DNA of 64,000 bases from Pomphorhynchus laevis (GCA_012934845.2 WNNJ02001593.1:62001-126000), one strand, 5' to 3'; shown: positions 25,492 through 36,384, counted from the stretch's first letter. Translations and numbers: made by a program. Notes: generated by a model not told the origin, from the sequence alone.

Positions 25492-25509
25492 GGCCCATTT
25501 GCGGGAACC
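25492..25509 (+). promoter_or_regulatory. 3' UTR hairpin of RLE LINEs
   Basis: GG-CCC-ATTTGC-GGG-AA-CC, about 65 bp after the stop codon of the truncated copy. Confidence 0.65.
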
Positions 25510-25564
25510 TATATTAATGTAATAATATTTATAATAAAAAATAATATTAAAAAAAACGTCAATT

Positions 25565-25737
25565 TGAAGAAAATTTATAACTGTTCTAGCAAATTACACA
25601 AATTACAATCTAAAGTAAATACAATTTGTCACGTTCTACAAGTAAACCTACAATTTTTTACATTTGGACATCTAACAGTCAACGAAGCCGTACGCCAAGG
25701 GCACATCCCGGGGTGCGCTATTTAAGTTGACCTCGAA
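25565..25737 (+). promoter_or_regulatory. 5' leader of RLE LINE 25738
   Basis: It contains ATAACTGTTCTAGCAAATTAC, also found in the leaders at 51683 and 58644, and CTAAAGTAAATACAATTTG, also found in the leader of the CR1-like LINE at 33800 (minus). It is presumed to hold the internal promoter. Confidence 0.5.
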
Positions 25738-28700
25738 ATGACAAAAGGCAAACCTCGAAATTCACCCAGATGCTGTGGATGCAACGGGCAGAACGCAGTC
25801 TGCAAGGGATGCAAATGCGCAAAGGCAAGCACATATTGCACGGACTGTGCCGCTACGAACTGCACCAACCGAGGAAATTCACCGATAATAGTTGACCATT
25901 CCACTAGCTGCTCAACCAGTAGCCACGTAACCACAGTTAAAGAGCCGGCTAATTCCATAGCGCCCATCCAGGAGGATGTCCGTACAATTAACCATGTGTT
26001 TTTAAACCCCCGACCGACCGCTGCCAGTCGCGATTTACTCAATGATCGCCTGTCCGCTGAAAGGATGCCATGCAGCTATGAAGATTCTATTAATTTTATG
26101 TACAATAAAGTCATTCTTTGGAAACCGAATCTACTATCTTTACCCATTTGCCAAGCTAGCAATCGGTTCATAGACTTATTGGCTTCGAGGTACTTGGATG
26201 TTGGTGAGGGTACTGCAAATGAAGGTATCGCGCTCAAAGAAGTTACAGTTATTTGTCAGCTCATACTGCAGCGAATCCCATCCCGAAAAGCCGCAGTTAT
26301 TCGGAAAACCCTAGAGAGGCGTACTCAAATGTGGGCAGATAAACAAATCCATGATTTATTTGAAGAGGCTTTTGCTCTGCAACAGAAAGTAGTTCAAGGC
26401 TTGACGAAGAGTGTTCGTATTACAAATCAAAATGAGAGTGGAGTGTTCTCTAGGCTGATGCAGTCTGGAAAAACACATGCCGCTATTCGGACGTTAGATT
26501 CTCAATATGCGTCTCTGCCTCTACTCAAACCTGACGATGAGATTGACGGAGTAACTATATACGATATCTTATTGGACTTACACCCGCCAGGAAAGCCTAT
26601 CCATAAAGAATCAATCCTGAATGTTCCTCTACCAGGCTGCATGCCTCATCACGCTGTTGTGTTCTCTGCAATCGATGGGCAGATCATACTCAAAGCAGCA
26701 ATGAGGACTCACGGCTGCGCCGGTCCATCTGGAGTGGATGCTGTTGCTTTCAGACGAATGATCAGTTCATTTGGTCCTCATTCACGAAAACTAGCAGACG
26801 CCATTGCTTCTTTTGCAATTCGGATAGCAAGTGAACGTGTTGACCCATCTATTCTGGATGCTTTTACAGTAAGTCGTCTTGTGGCTCTTGATAAGAACCC
26901 AGGCGTGCGCCCTATTGGCATAGGAGAGATAGTTCGCCGTATTGTGGGAAAGGTAATTATGAGCTTAATAGGAAAGGATCTTCAGGCAGTGTCTGGGCAT
27001 GTTCAAATGTGTAGTGGACAGCGCGGTGGAATGGAGTACATCATACACAGAGTTTCCGAGACTATCACGGTCAATGATCAGTATGTGTTACTTTCCGTGG
27101 ATGCAAAGAACGCATTCAATACGGCAAATCGGAAGGTTGTACTAGCTAACGTTCCTTTTATTTGTCCTGCTCTTGAGTGTATTCTGCATAATACGTATTC
27201 AGAGCCGTCAAAGTTAGTGTGTTGTGGCCGTTCTTTGCGATCCCAAGAAGGATTTACACAAGGGGATCCTCTAGCTATGGCTGCTTTTGCAGTGTCCTCG
27301 CTGGCAATTATTCATCGAATTCGCGAGTCAGTTCCGCACGTAAGTCAGTATTGGTATGCGGACGACGCAAATTTTATGGGGTCGTTAGAGGACGTTACTC
27401 GAGTTTGGGACCTACTCGAATCATTTGGTCATCAGCATGGCTACTTTGTTAACGCCAATAAATCAATTGTGATGATTCATTCTGAACAGCTAGAAGAAAC
27501 CGAAAAACGATTTGAAAAATACAACGTCCGTATTGAGACAAGGGGTGTCAAACTGCTAGGATCACCTGTTGGAGACGCCGAATTTGTCAAGAATATGAGT
27601 GGTGAGCTCATATCCAAATGGTCTTGTTTGATCAGGAAACTTGCCAATGCGGCAAAGCATGATGCCCAGTCAGCATATGTCGCCTTTGTCAAAGCCTGTC
27701 AATCAAAGTGGTTACATTTATGCAGGACAACCCAATGTGATCCGGGTTGGTTCTCTGAAATTAGACAGCTAATATTTGGGCAGTTCGCTTTCGATGTATT
27801 TGGGCACACACTGGACGAAACTGAGCAGTTGATTTGTAGTCTCCCTTTGAGTTTCGGAGGTATGGGATTTCGAGATCCTTGCGTAGACGCTCCATACGTG
27901 CTGAACGCGTCAAAACGGTTGTGCAGAGCTTTTGACCAGTCGGATAATATTCTCGAAGTAGATAGGCTACAAACCCAAGCTCTGAAAGATATTGCTAGCG
28001 ACAACAGATTGCGTTCTGCTTCACTATTGGTTGGTTTACGTGAACGTACTTCAATTCAAACAGTCAAGCTTCTACAGTATGCATCGATCAAAGGGGCTTC
28101 AAGTTGGCTTCAAACGAGTCCTCTTAAAGCGTCGGGATTTAACATGACAAAATTCGAATTTCAGGATGCGGTTGCTGCAAGGTATAACTGGTCCTTATCT
28201 AGTCTACCGAAAAAGTGCGAATGTGGAGATGATATCTGTCTAACCCATGCATTGTCGTGCAAAAGAGGGGCTTTCCCAATTATTCGTCACAATGAGGTAA
28301 GGGATGTTTTGGCCTCCGCCTTATCTGAAATATGCAACGGCGTCGGGATTGAACCCGCACTCCAGCCCGTTACAAATGACTTTGTATTTCAGTGCTCGAC
28401 CACAGCCCGCGGAGAAGATGCTCATCCTGATATTGTATGCGGCGGTTTATTCGGTGGTAGGTTGGAGCGGACATTCATAGATGTCTGCGTCTTCAACAAC
28501 TTGGCTCCATCTTATCACCTAAGGACTGTCGATGCAAGTTTCGAATACCACGAGAATCGGAAAAGAGCAAAGTATCAGGAACGAATTAGTGAAATTGGAC
28601 ACTCGTCTTTCATACCGTTTGTCCTGGCAGCTACTGGAGGCTTTGGTCCGACAGCGAAACGGTTGATGCAGACAATCGCTGCAAGGATGTCCTTCAAACT

Positions 28701-28860
28701 GCAACGAAGCTATAGCGATATGATTTCGCTTTTACGAACACGATTTAGTATAATTCTCGCGCGTTCTATTTCCTGCTGCATGCGGGCTCCACGATCACGA
28801 ATCGGTGAATTTAATCGGCCCATGGGGAACACGGTGACTGGAATAGCTTCAATTGGATGA
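25738..28860 (+). CDS. RLE-type LINE protein, intact, 1040 aa
   Basis: A single-ORF reverse transcriptase and endonuclease that would nick DNA and copy its RNA there. Residues 13-48 form a Cys-rich motif (CCGCNGQNAVCKGCKCAKAS, then CTDCAATNC), similar to a CXC-type zinc domain. Residues about 120-330 are a family-specific region with WKPNLLSLPIC. RT: AGPSGVDA (about 328), NPGVRPIGIGEIVRRIVGK, SVDAKNAFNTANRK (catalytic Asp about 454), GFTQGDPLAMAAFA, YWYADDANFMG (about 540). RLE: CECGDDICLTHALSC (about 827), IIRHNEVRD, GIEPALQP, PDIVCGGLFG, ERTFIDVCVFN. All catalytic positions appear intact. Start: ATG just upstream of TKGKPRN, matching relatives. Confidence 0.92.
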   Translation: MTKGKPRNSPRCCGCNGQNAVCKGCKCAKASTYCTDCAATNCTNRGNSPIIVDHSTSCSTSSHVTTVKEPANSIAPIQEDVRTINHVFLNPRPTAASRDLLNDRLSAERMPCSYEDSINFMYNKVILWKPNLLSLPICQASNRFIDLLASRYLDVGEGTANEGIALKEVTVICQLILQRIPSRKAAVIRKTLERRTQMWADKQIHDLFEEAFALQQKVVQGLTKSVRITNQNESGVFSRLMQSGKTHAAIRTLDSQYASLPLLKPDDEIDGVTIYDILLDLHPPGKPIHKESILNVPLPGCMPHHAVVFSAIDGQIILKAAMRTHGCAGPSGVDAVAFRRMISSFGPHSRKLADAIASFAIRIASERVDPSILDAFTVSRLVALDKNPGVRPIGIGEIVRRIVGKVIMSLIGKDLQAVSGHVQMCSGQRGGMEYIIHRVSETITVNDQYVLLSVDAKNAFNTANRKVVLANVPFICPALECILHNTYSEPSKLVCCGRSLRSQEGFTQGDPLAMAAFAVSSLAIIHRIRESVPHVSQYWYADDANFMGSLEDVTRVWDLLESFGHQHGYFVNANKSIVMIHSEQLEETEKRFEKYNVRIETRGVKLLGSPVGDAEFVKNMSGELISKWSCLIRKLANAAKHDAQSAYVAFVKACQSKWLHLCRTTQCDPGWFSEIRQLIFGQFAFDVFGHTLDETEQLICSLPLSFGGMGFRDPCVDAPYVLNASKRLCRAFDQSDNILEVDRLQTQALKDIASDNRLRSASLLVGLRERTSIQTVKLLQYASIKGASSWLQTSPLKASGFNMTKFEFQDAVAARYNWSLSSLPKKCECGDDICLTHALSCKRGAFPIIRHNEVRDVLASALSEICNGVGIEPALQPVTNDFVFQCSTTARGEDAHPDIVCGGLFGGRLERTFIDVCVFNNLAPSYHLRTVDASFEYHENRKRAKYQERISEIGHSSFIPFVLAATGGFGPTAKRLMQTIAARMSFKLQRSYSDMISLLRTRFSIILARSISCCMRAPRSRIGEFNRPMGNTVTGIASIG

Positions 28861-28932
28861 ATGCATTATTTTTTTTCTTTCTACGTTGGAATGTTTCATA
28901 ACTTTTGTACATTTACGAATTATGACAGTAGT

Positions 28933-28950
28933 GGCCCATTTGAGGGAACC
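28933..28950 (+). promoter_or_regulatory. 3' UTR hairpin of RLE LINE 25738
   Basis: GG-CCC-ATTTGA-GGG-AA-CC: one loop base differs from the other copies, both stems are kept. A/T-rich tail follows to about 29010. Confidence 0.65.
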
Positions 28951-29026
28951 TTATTTTCTGTACATTCGAAATAAATATTATTTAATCTAAAAAAAATAAA
29001 TAAAATTAATACGTCAATATTTTTTG

Positions 29027-29412
29027 ACGTCAATCTATTTAGCATTTTTGCTCAATCGACCGTTTCCAAATCTGTTGACTCCGCATTCGAATATAACTCG
29101 TCCAGAAAGAATTCAAAATATTGGGAAAGAATCGAGACTGTTGAAAAGGGCAAATTTATTCCACTCATTTTTTCATCATCCGGTGGCATGGGAAAGGAGG
29201 CGAATGGGTTATTCCAGAAAATTGCTGCAGTTAAGGCTCGCCGAGGAAATGAATCGTACGCGCACATCGTGTCACGCATTAAGCGCCGTGTCGCCTTTGG
29301 GATCTCCCGTTCAGCCAGCGCGTGTCTTCGAAGCGCAAGAACAAAACCAGGATCCGTTAACAAAACCCGAAACAACGTTGTAGCCATCAGTGAGGCTGAC
29401 GAGAGCAGCTAA
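29027..29412 (+). pseudogene. RLE LINE C-terminal fragment
   Basis: It opens with GACGTC coding the DV of the RLE motif (DVNLFSIFAQS), then about 125 residues to the end of the protein: SRKNSKYWERIETVEKGKF, FSSSGGMGKEA, ASACLRSAR. It is closest in wording to the element at 55235-58324. 5'-truncated and non-functional. Confidence 0.75.
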
Positions 29413-29570
29413 TTATTGATCTAACTTTATTTGTTTTAGTTTTATAAATAAATTTTTCTCTTTAAAAAAAATTATTAATGCAGGTCATAGCCATAAGGCT
29501 GTTTTGACCGCTCACATAAAAAGCAAATAAATACAAGAAAAAAATCAAAAAAAATCGTTCAGTATATATA

Positions 29571-32468
29571 TCAGAACCATGGGTACTGCAGCAACCACCA
29601 CTCGTTCTCATTTCGAATCCAGTTCTTTATATTGGATTTAAATTCATTGATTGTATGCACCGCAACGACATCAACTGGAAGACGATTCCAAATATTCACC
29701 GCTCGATGAGACAGTCGGAAATGACGAGGGTATTTTCCGTGCTCATGTACTACTAGTACTTTCGAGTGCCCTCTACGTCCATCCCGTTCATTGAGTTCAA
29801 CTCTATTTGCTGGAAAATTTTCATCTTTATTAACTAGTCGATACATAGCTAGAAGGTCGAAAAGAAGGAACCTTTCACGCACTGTTGGCATATTTAAACT
29901 TTTTATTCGTGCTTCATAGGGAAGATATCGTACCTGAGAACATAATTTCGTAAACCGTCGAAGTATGCGCTCTAATTGATCAAGTTCTGTACGCGTACAC
30001 GGAAAGACTGATGGCGACACATATTCTAATATCGGTCTTATAAGAGCATTATATAAACGCACAACACAAACAGGAGATAAATCTTTAAAGCAATTTTCGA
30101 CAATATAGGTCATTCTTCTTGCTGCGTTACAAATCCTATCAGTGTTAGTACGTGTTTTCAGATTGTTTTGAACAATTATACCAAGATCCAGAATGGACTG
30201 CGTGGAAACAACAAACTCATCGCCAATAAAATATTCTTGACTCACATTGCTATGACCTAATCTCATATGTGCACACTTTTTAATATTCAATGTAATTCCA
30301 GTGTTTAAAGACCATCGATAAACAATGTTTAGGATATTTTGAAAGTCATTTCGATCCTTGTTGGTTTTAATCAATTTCCATACCTTTACATCGTCGGCAA
30401 AAGCTAAAACACTACAGTCCTCAATTAAATCTAGTAGCTGATTTATATGTTAAACAACAAGGGTCCTAAGACTGATCCCTGTAGTACTCCTGAGGTGATA
30501 AGACGATAGACATTGACCTACACGAACAGCAAAGGATCTATCTTTAAGAAAATCTTGAATCCAGCTTATAATGGAGCGATTGACTTTATAAGACTCAAGG
30601 GTGGAAATTAGCATTTTGTGGGGCACCCTATCAAAAGCCCGACTAAAGTCAAGAAATATTACGTCGATACAGTACCCGTTAGCAACATATCCAACCCAAT
30701 CTTCACGAGCATGTAATAAGTTTGTAAGACATAAACGCCGAGGGCGAAATCCATGCTGTGCATTATTGAGAATTCTTAGCGAACTCAAATGATCATATAT
30801 GCGTCTGTTTAGTATGCGCTCAATCACTTTGCATACAACACTAGTTAGACTTATTGCCCTATAGTTATTCAGATCATCTTTTTCACCATTTCTATAAATT
30901 GGTACTACAATCGTTTTTTTCCAGGCAGCAGGTAACTTCGAAATGCGCAAGCTCAGCTCAAATATGGAGGCTAATGGCGCAGCCAGAACAGGAGCAGGTA
31001 ACTTAAGAAGTTGGGGGTCAATATCATCAGGGCCTGCCGCTAATGATCTAGATAACCTAGCCAATTCAACAAAAACCTCATGTGCTGTTATCCTTAAAAC
31101 TGGAGAACCAATTTCTACCTGTCGTGATGCTGCATCTCCACATATGCTAGAGAAAGCATCTGGTGTCAGCTCAAAAGCGGATGCAAACAATTTTGCCATG
31201 CTGTCTGGCGATGTCACTCGAGTGTTACCGTCTCTTAAAGATGAAATTGCTGGTAGCAGAGCTCTGGATCCTTTCACATAAGCCCAAAATTTTTTTGGTT
31301 CTGTATCAATTTGTAAAGCTAATTGATCTTCAAAACTTTGCCTTTTTGTAATCTTAAGGCGATTGACGAAATTTCGGAACATTGTATGACGCTTTTTAAA
31401 ATTATTCTGATGACGGCTTAGTTCAAATAGACGATTCCTATGTTTGAGAGCATATCGCAATTCAGTGTCAAACCAAGGAGGGTATTTAGCTTTACTTTTT
31501 GGTAATCTACGGAGTGGTGCAAACTTATCTGCAAGAGCTACTAAACCTGATTCAATAACATGCCACCTTACCTCAATGTCTTCACTAGCACAGTTGAATG
31601 ATGTTCTTAGTGCCGCCTCTCGTAATGAGTCTTCATCAATTTGTTGCCAAGATCTTTTCGACACTATCAAATTTTCCAGTTTTGGGATCATACACCTAGA
31701 AAAATAATTGAATAAGATCATGCAATGATCGCTCAATCCAATAGGACTCTGATAGCTCATATTACCCACACTTGTAATTAATTTGGAAAATACCAAATCT
31801 AGACAAGATTCCTGGTTTTGCACGAATCTGGTGGGCGAATGCACATGTTGCTCTAACATGAGATCATTTGTAAGAAAATTCCATAAATCCGCATCTGACT
31901 TGGAAGAACTACTATCCAAAACATAATTCCCGATGTGACCAGCTGAGGGTATATTAAAATCGCCAACTAGTAGATATTCTTCAAGCTCAGAACATTGACT
32001 AATTAGTGTAGAGAATTCATGACTCAATACGGATGATTGCGGCGACCTGTAGCACACGGCAATACATAAGGGACCTCCGAAGTGTGAAACAATGACTGAG
32101 AGAAACTCACACGTGCCCAGTTCATTTTTAAAATTACGAGTGGAAGTAATGTTTAAGGGTGCAACACCTCCACCCTTCCGAGACTCTCTATCAGCTCTCA
32201 CCAAATTATATCCCATAATAGCAATTAAACCATCGGGGATATCACGATGCAGCCATGTTTCAGTGAGAGCCAGGATCGCTGGTTTATTTAAGATGACCCA
32301 TGCCTTATGTTCATCAAATTTTGGTAAAATACTCCTTAAATTAGTATAGGCGACACTAATACCAGAAGCAGAGGGTAATTGAGTAGTAATGTTGGATGTG
32401 ATATCAATGCGCGCTAGATTTCCTAATTGTAAAATGGAATCCCTCGAAGAACTCTCCAAACTCACCAA
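29571..32468 (-). pseudogene. CR1-like ORF2: EEP endonuclease and RT, two frameshifts
   Basis: The first 672 codons (32468-30450) hold EEP (LRSILPKFDEHK, LALTETWLHRD, AVCYRSPQSS, LLVGDFNIPS, SCLDLVFSK, GLSDHCMIL) and RT up to VIFLDFSRAFDRVPHKML. Two 1-nt shifts near 30500 and 30445 displace SGVLQGSVLGPLLF and the next block. The rest (30430-29571) has LAFADDVKVW (catalytic FADD), KKCAHMRLGHS, ILDLGIIVQNN, LIRPILEY, LERILRRFTKLC, LSHRAVNIWNRLP. Compared with the usual GVPQG, P reads L. Confidence 0.82.
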
Positions 32469-33596
32469 CGCACGAATGGTCGCCGACGAACTACTCGAAA
32501 ATTTCTTATCATTAGATCAGTCTCTCCATTCGATCTTCTAAATGCTAGATTAGCACGAGCATTATTAAGCAACAATCTTTCCTCAACCGAGAGATCTTTA
32601 AAAATTTTTGTCGTCTTACCTTTCAAGCGATAACCTCTAGCTAAAACTGCTCTTGTATTATCTGCAGAATCAAATACTACTTTAAGTAATCGTGGTTTGT
32701 GTTGTGCTTTTTTACCAAGACGAAATAAGCTTTTGACATTGAGACTACGCGCAATATTCTCTTCACCCTGAACGAATATATCCGAAAAGACCTTACGAAT
32801 AGAAACTACGTCATCATCCACACGGGTCTGAACGTTGTCTGCAGAAGATTCAGTGATGTTAGCAGAAATTACGCAATTATTTCTGTTTCTAGCACGATTC
32901 CTAATATTGATAATTTCAACAAATGTCTTATCTGTCAAATCATTGGATTTCAGTTCGTTTTCATTTCCGACTGCCACATCATTGCACACTCTATCATCGT
33001 ATCTTGTCTGCGTTCTACTTAAAGGCTGCTTCAATACATTATTTGGTCGAACAGGAGTAGAAATCAATATATTGTGGTTCTTAGGACTGTGTTCCGCGAA
33101 TATGTCAGATAAAGGTGAAGGCCATTTAGTAATACTCTCAGGTGTAACTTTATCCTTGTCGTTTGCCATCACAGTGCTGTCATTGATATTTCTTCTTTGT
33201 TTATATACCGTCCGTGAATGTTTATGTCCTCGTGTCCAAATGCGAGTCGAACTTGAAGCATCTATTACGTCTGGTTCCTTATTTGAATTGACGTGTAACG
33301 ACATCGGCGTAGTGATTTTGCTCTGGCATATGCTAGATTCTTTGTCAATTATTTGTTCTTGAATCTTGGATGTCTTTAAGTTAAAATGAGCATTGTCCTT
33401 TGCTGATGTCGGTGAACTACAAAATACGATTGACGCAGTACAAAAACCACATATGAATTTTCTTCTACTCAATGTATCAGCATCTTTATGTGGTACAGTT
33501 ACTGTAGTCCAGACATTGCAGCCATCACCATCACATCCTACTTGTCTTGATATGAATTCAGGAATATCGTTTCCCTTACGTCTGCCCGTAATTGTG
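32462..33596 (-). CDS. CR1-like ORF1 with zinc-finger-like N-terminus
   Basis: The open frame reads upstream to 33596, past the in-frame TTG at 33469, and includes VGCDGDGCNVWTTVTVP, then KFICGFCTASIV. A TAG lies just upstream, and no ATG precedes the finger, so the start codon is lost or unusual. The C-terminal domain has NCVISANITESS, TRVDDDVVSIRKVFSDIF, VKSLFRLGKKA, LLKVVFDSADNTRAVL, and ends in RRRPFVRW. The stop codon (TGGTGA) touches the start of ORF2, so ORF2 is probably reached by reinitiation. Confidence 0.72.
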
Positions 33597-33599
33597 GTC

Positions 33600-33850
33600 T
33601 GCTAATATCAGGTCGTGTATTTACTTTAGATTGTATTTACTTAAGATTGTATTATTAGTATACAACAGCCGATGAGCGGTGGCTCGTTTGTCTGTATCTC
33701 AATGTAACTTATAATTACTTATAATAAGTAATTCTTCTGGAATCGTTCTTCTGGAATCGTTCTTAATTGTTTGTATGTTATTTATCTCAAATTGTATTTA
33801 CTTTAGATCTCAAATGTATGTTTATAAGAAACCAAAATTTTTTTTATTAG
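33600..33850 (-). promoter_or_regulatory. 5' leader of the CR1-like LINE
   Basis: On the minus strand it reads GTTTCTTATAAACATACA, CTAAAGTAAATACAATTTG, GAGATAAATAACATAC and two copies of AAGAACGATTCCAG. Each of these words also appears in leaders of RLE LINEs (48285, 25600, 51530, 51567). Confidence 0.55.
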
Positions 33851-33989
33851 TCAAAAAATTCATAAATTATTTGATAATTATGAATAATTATCAATTTAAA
33901 TAATTCATAAATTATTCATAAAAATAAATTCATAAAAATTGATTTTTATTTTAATTTTAATAATAAATTTTATCTCCATATTAATAATA

Positions 33990-34620
33990 ATACAAATTTA
34001 TTTAATGTGGCAAATGCGTACAAGCTGTACGCTTACAAGTCCACAAACAAAAATGAGAAAGTCAAGCAGTTAAATTGTTAAAATGGGATCGGATTTGTCG
34101 TTTGAAGCACTGCAGGGAAGTTGATTGGCGTATATGAATGGGCAGATGATTCCACGATAGAGGAGCAGCCACCAGGAAGCAGCGGAGTCCAAATGAGGTA
34201 GAGTAGTTTGGGACATGTAAAAGAAGGGAATTACAGGAACGCAAGGAACAGTAAACAGTACGAGAATTATCAAGAAAAGGAAGGTTGAGAAATGAAGGGG
34301 TATGAAACGTTATAAGGCGGAAAGCAACGATAAGAATACGAATTTGAACACGACAATAAATTGTAGGCAAATCGAGAGAAGCAAGATGGTAGGATGTATG
34401 ATCAAAACGACGAAGACGGAGGAGAATTCGGACAGCTGCGTTGACGATGCGTTGTAGGGGAATAAGAGTGGATTTAGGTGAGTTGGAAAATAGACTAAGA
34501 CAATAATCGAGTCTAGAAAAAAGGAGAGATGATATGAGAGTCATACAAGAAGGGAAATCGATCAATCTACGAACTTGACGGAGGTTGCGGAGTATCAAGG
34601 TAGATGAGCGTACTTTATCT
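33990..34620 (-). pseudogene. L2-type LINE 3' end
   Basis: 178 open codons on the minus strand (34598-34062): LIDFPSCMTLISSLLFSRL, RIVNAAVRILLRLRRFDHTS, HVPNYSTSFGLRCFL, WNHLPIHIRQS. This is the conserved C-terminus of L2-type ORF2. The 3' UTR holds the hairpin GCGTAC-AAGCT-GTACGC (34016-34032) and a TAA-rich tail. Confidence 0.8.
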
Positions 34621-34855
34621 CTAACGAAAGGTTAAAGTGAAAGTCGGTTGTCAAAATGGAAGCCTAGGAAAACGAGATTATCAAATATAATATAATATTA
34701 TTAATATAACAATAATATATTAATATAATATAATATAATAATATAACATTAATACATTATTAATATTACAAATATAATATTATTATACAAGACAACAATA
34801 TAAGCATAGATCAATAGTTGCATCAAATTACCTATAAAAAATAAATAAAATTAGA
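34620..34855. other. AT-rich DNA without a gene
   Basis: Mostly TAATATTA-type low-complexity sequence; I see no coding or structural signal. Confidence 0.7.
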
Positions 34856-35185
34856 TCAGCGATTTGTGTTCTGTAGTAGCAAAACATCCATTTTGCTCAT
34901 AATACTATGCTTGAATTTATCCAGCGAATCAGCTTCAACTGTACTCGTGCTAAACGAATTCCACAACTTCATAGTTCGGTGGTTAAACTGTAGTGGCCTC
35001 GTATGAACAACCGCTGACGCTCCAAAACAAAAGAATGTCCAAGTAAATAGCGGCCTGAGCGAATACGAATAATGCCGGACAAAGCATGATGAGGCACATG
35101 GAAAATCTTTTAAATCAAACACATCGTTTAAGTTTAGACTAGTCTTCAAAGATTGTATATTCATAATCTCAAGTCTTCTGACAAT
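34856..35185 (-). pseudogene. CR1-like LINE RT C-terminal fragment
   Basis: About 100 codons ending RTMKLWNSFSTSTVEADSLDKFKHSI, the typical last helix-rich block of CR1/SR1-type RTs (compare SHRAVNIWNRLP at 29700). Truncated. Confidence 0.65.
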
Positions 35186-35262
35186 AACTAATCAGATCAG
35201 ATAACTGAGTCTACGTATTTTATACGATATATAAAAATAAAGATAAATAATAAAAAAGGATT
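35185..35262 (-). repeat. L2-flanking repeat, copy 1
   Basis: On the minus strand: TTATTTATCTTTATTTTTA, then ATAAAATACGTAGACTCAG. The same sequence follows the L2-type 3' ends at 36205-36255 and 43998-44062. Confidence 0.7.
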
Positions 35263-35263
35263 T

Positions 35264-35845
35264 ATTTTAACGTGGCAAATGCGTGCCAGAGCACGCTTAC
35301 GTGGCCACAACAAAACTAAAATGTAAATCATGTGTCGAGAAGGTTTGAACGGAGGATGTGTTTGAATGTGATAAAGGAGGGAGCGCGGCGGACGTCGAGA
35401 GGAAGTTGATTCCAGGCGACGGGGGCGGCATCGAGGAAGGACCGGATATCGTAGTTGTTAGAGTAATTGGGAACGTGGAGTAAGAGGGTATGACAGGAAC
35501 GCAGCGATAGCGAGGTGGGGCGAATGTCGTCTAAGAAAGGAAGGTTGATGAACAATGGGGAGACGACAGCGATTAGACGAAAAGTTACGAGAAGTAGGCG
35601 GAGCTTAATGCGGATGGTGGGCCAGGAGAGTTGGGAATGTGAATATGTGATATATTAACATATGAATATGTATCACATATTCACATATGTGAATGTGTGG
35701 TCGAAGCGACGGAGACGAAAGAGCACTCGAACAGCGGAGTTGATTATTCGTTGTAGGGGGTAGGATGATGGATTTTGGAGAATTTGCGAAAAGGCTGAGG
35801 CAGTAAATATAAATAATATTGTTATCAATTGGACGCAACGAACGA
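35264..35845 (-). pseudogene. L2-type LINE 3' fragment with inserted AT palindrome
   Basis: Minus strand: ANSPKSIILP, then (after an inserted palindromic tract near 35636-35695 made of ATTCACATATGTG-like words) NLPFLDDIRPTSLSLRSCHTLLLHVPNYSNNY and WNQLPLDVRRAPSFITFKHIL. 3' hairpin GCGTGC-CAGA-GCACGC at 35281-35296. Several frameshifts. Confidence 0.75.
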
Positions 35846-35861
35846 ACTGTTCCGACTGAAT

Positions 35862-36030
35862 GCAAGGGCTAAATGAACATACTAAACGACCAATCTAAAC
35901 GAACGAACTTTAATAAAGATATGAACGAACGGACTGAACGGACTGAACGAACGGATTGAAAGAATGAACTGAACGATCGAATTTAACGAACAATATTAAC
36001 GAATGGACTGAACATACACACTGAACTCTT
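35862..36030. repeat. Degenerate GAACGAAC/GGACTGAAC low-complexity repeat
   Basis: Irregular repeats of GAACGAACGG and GGACTGAAC. No ORF. Origin unclear. Confidence 0.7.
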
Positions 36031-36054
36031 CTGCTAAATTATTATTAGTGGGCT

Positions 36055-36085
36055 TGTAAGCGCGCCGTTGGCACGCATTTGTTAC
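36055..36085 (+). other. L2-type 3' tail, solo
   Basis: GTAAGCGCGCCGTTGGCACGC followed by ATTTG matches the L2 3' hairpin region in plus orientation, without coding sequence. Probably an extremely truncated insertion. Confidence 0.5.
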
Positions 36086-36204
36086 TCATTTATCTTATTT
36101 TCAATTTTTTATTTTAAATTGATACAAATTATATAACAAGTATTTATTTTATTATTTAATTATTAAATTTTGATTTAGCATTATTATTGTTTTGTCTATT
36201 TTAT

Positions 36205-36255
36205 AGTTATATTAAATACGTAGACTCAGTAAGCTGATTTAATTATTCTATTGTA
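36205..36255 (+). repeat. L2-flanking repeat, copy 2
   Basis: AAATACGTAGACTCAGTAAG then TGATTTAATTATTCTA, matching copies at 35185 (minus) and 43998 (plus). Confidence 0.65.
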
Positions 36256-36384
36256 AAGCCTCTCACAACAGTTCCTAGCGAACTAAAGTTTAGCAAGTCA
36301 TTTACGTCAAGTAATCAGTGCTCGTCTTGACATTGCGTGCACAGGATTGAAAACTGATTGGTTAAAGCGGACGTTTAAAAAAGG

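Larger units (their letters stand above)
29571..33850 (-). mobile_element. CR1-like LINE, nearly complete
   Basis: Minus-strand order: leader 33850-33600, ORF1 33596-32462, ORF2 32468-29571. It is the most complete CR1-like copy, with two closely spaced 1-nt frameshifts in ORF2 and no ATG in view for ORF1. The leader shares words with RLE LINE leaders. The RT C-terminus resembles SR1-type elements of flatworms. Confidence 0.85.
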
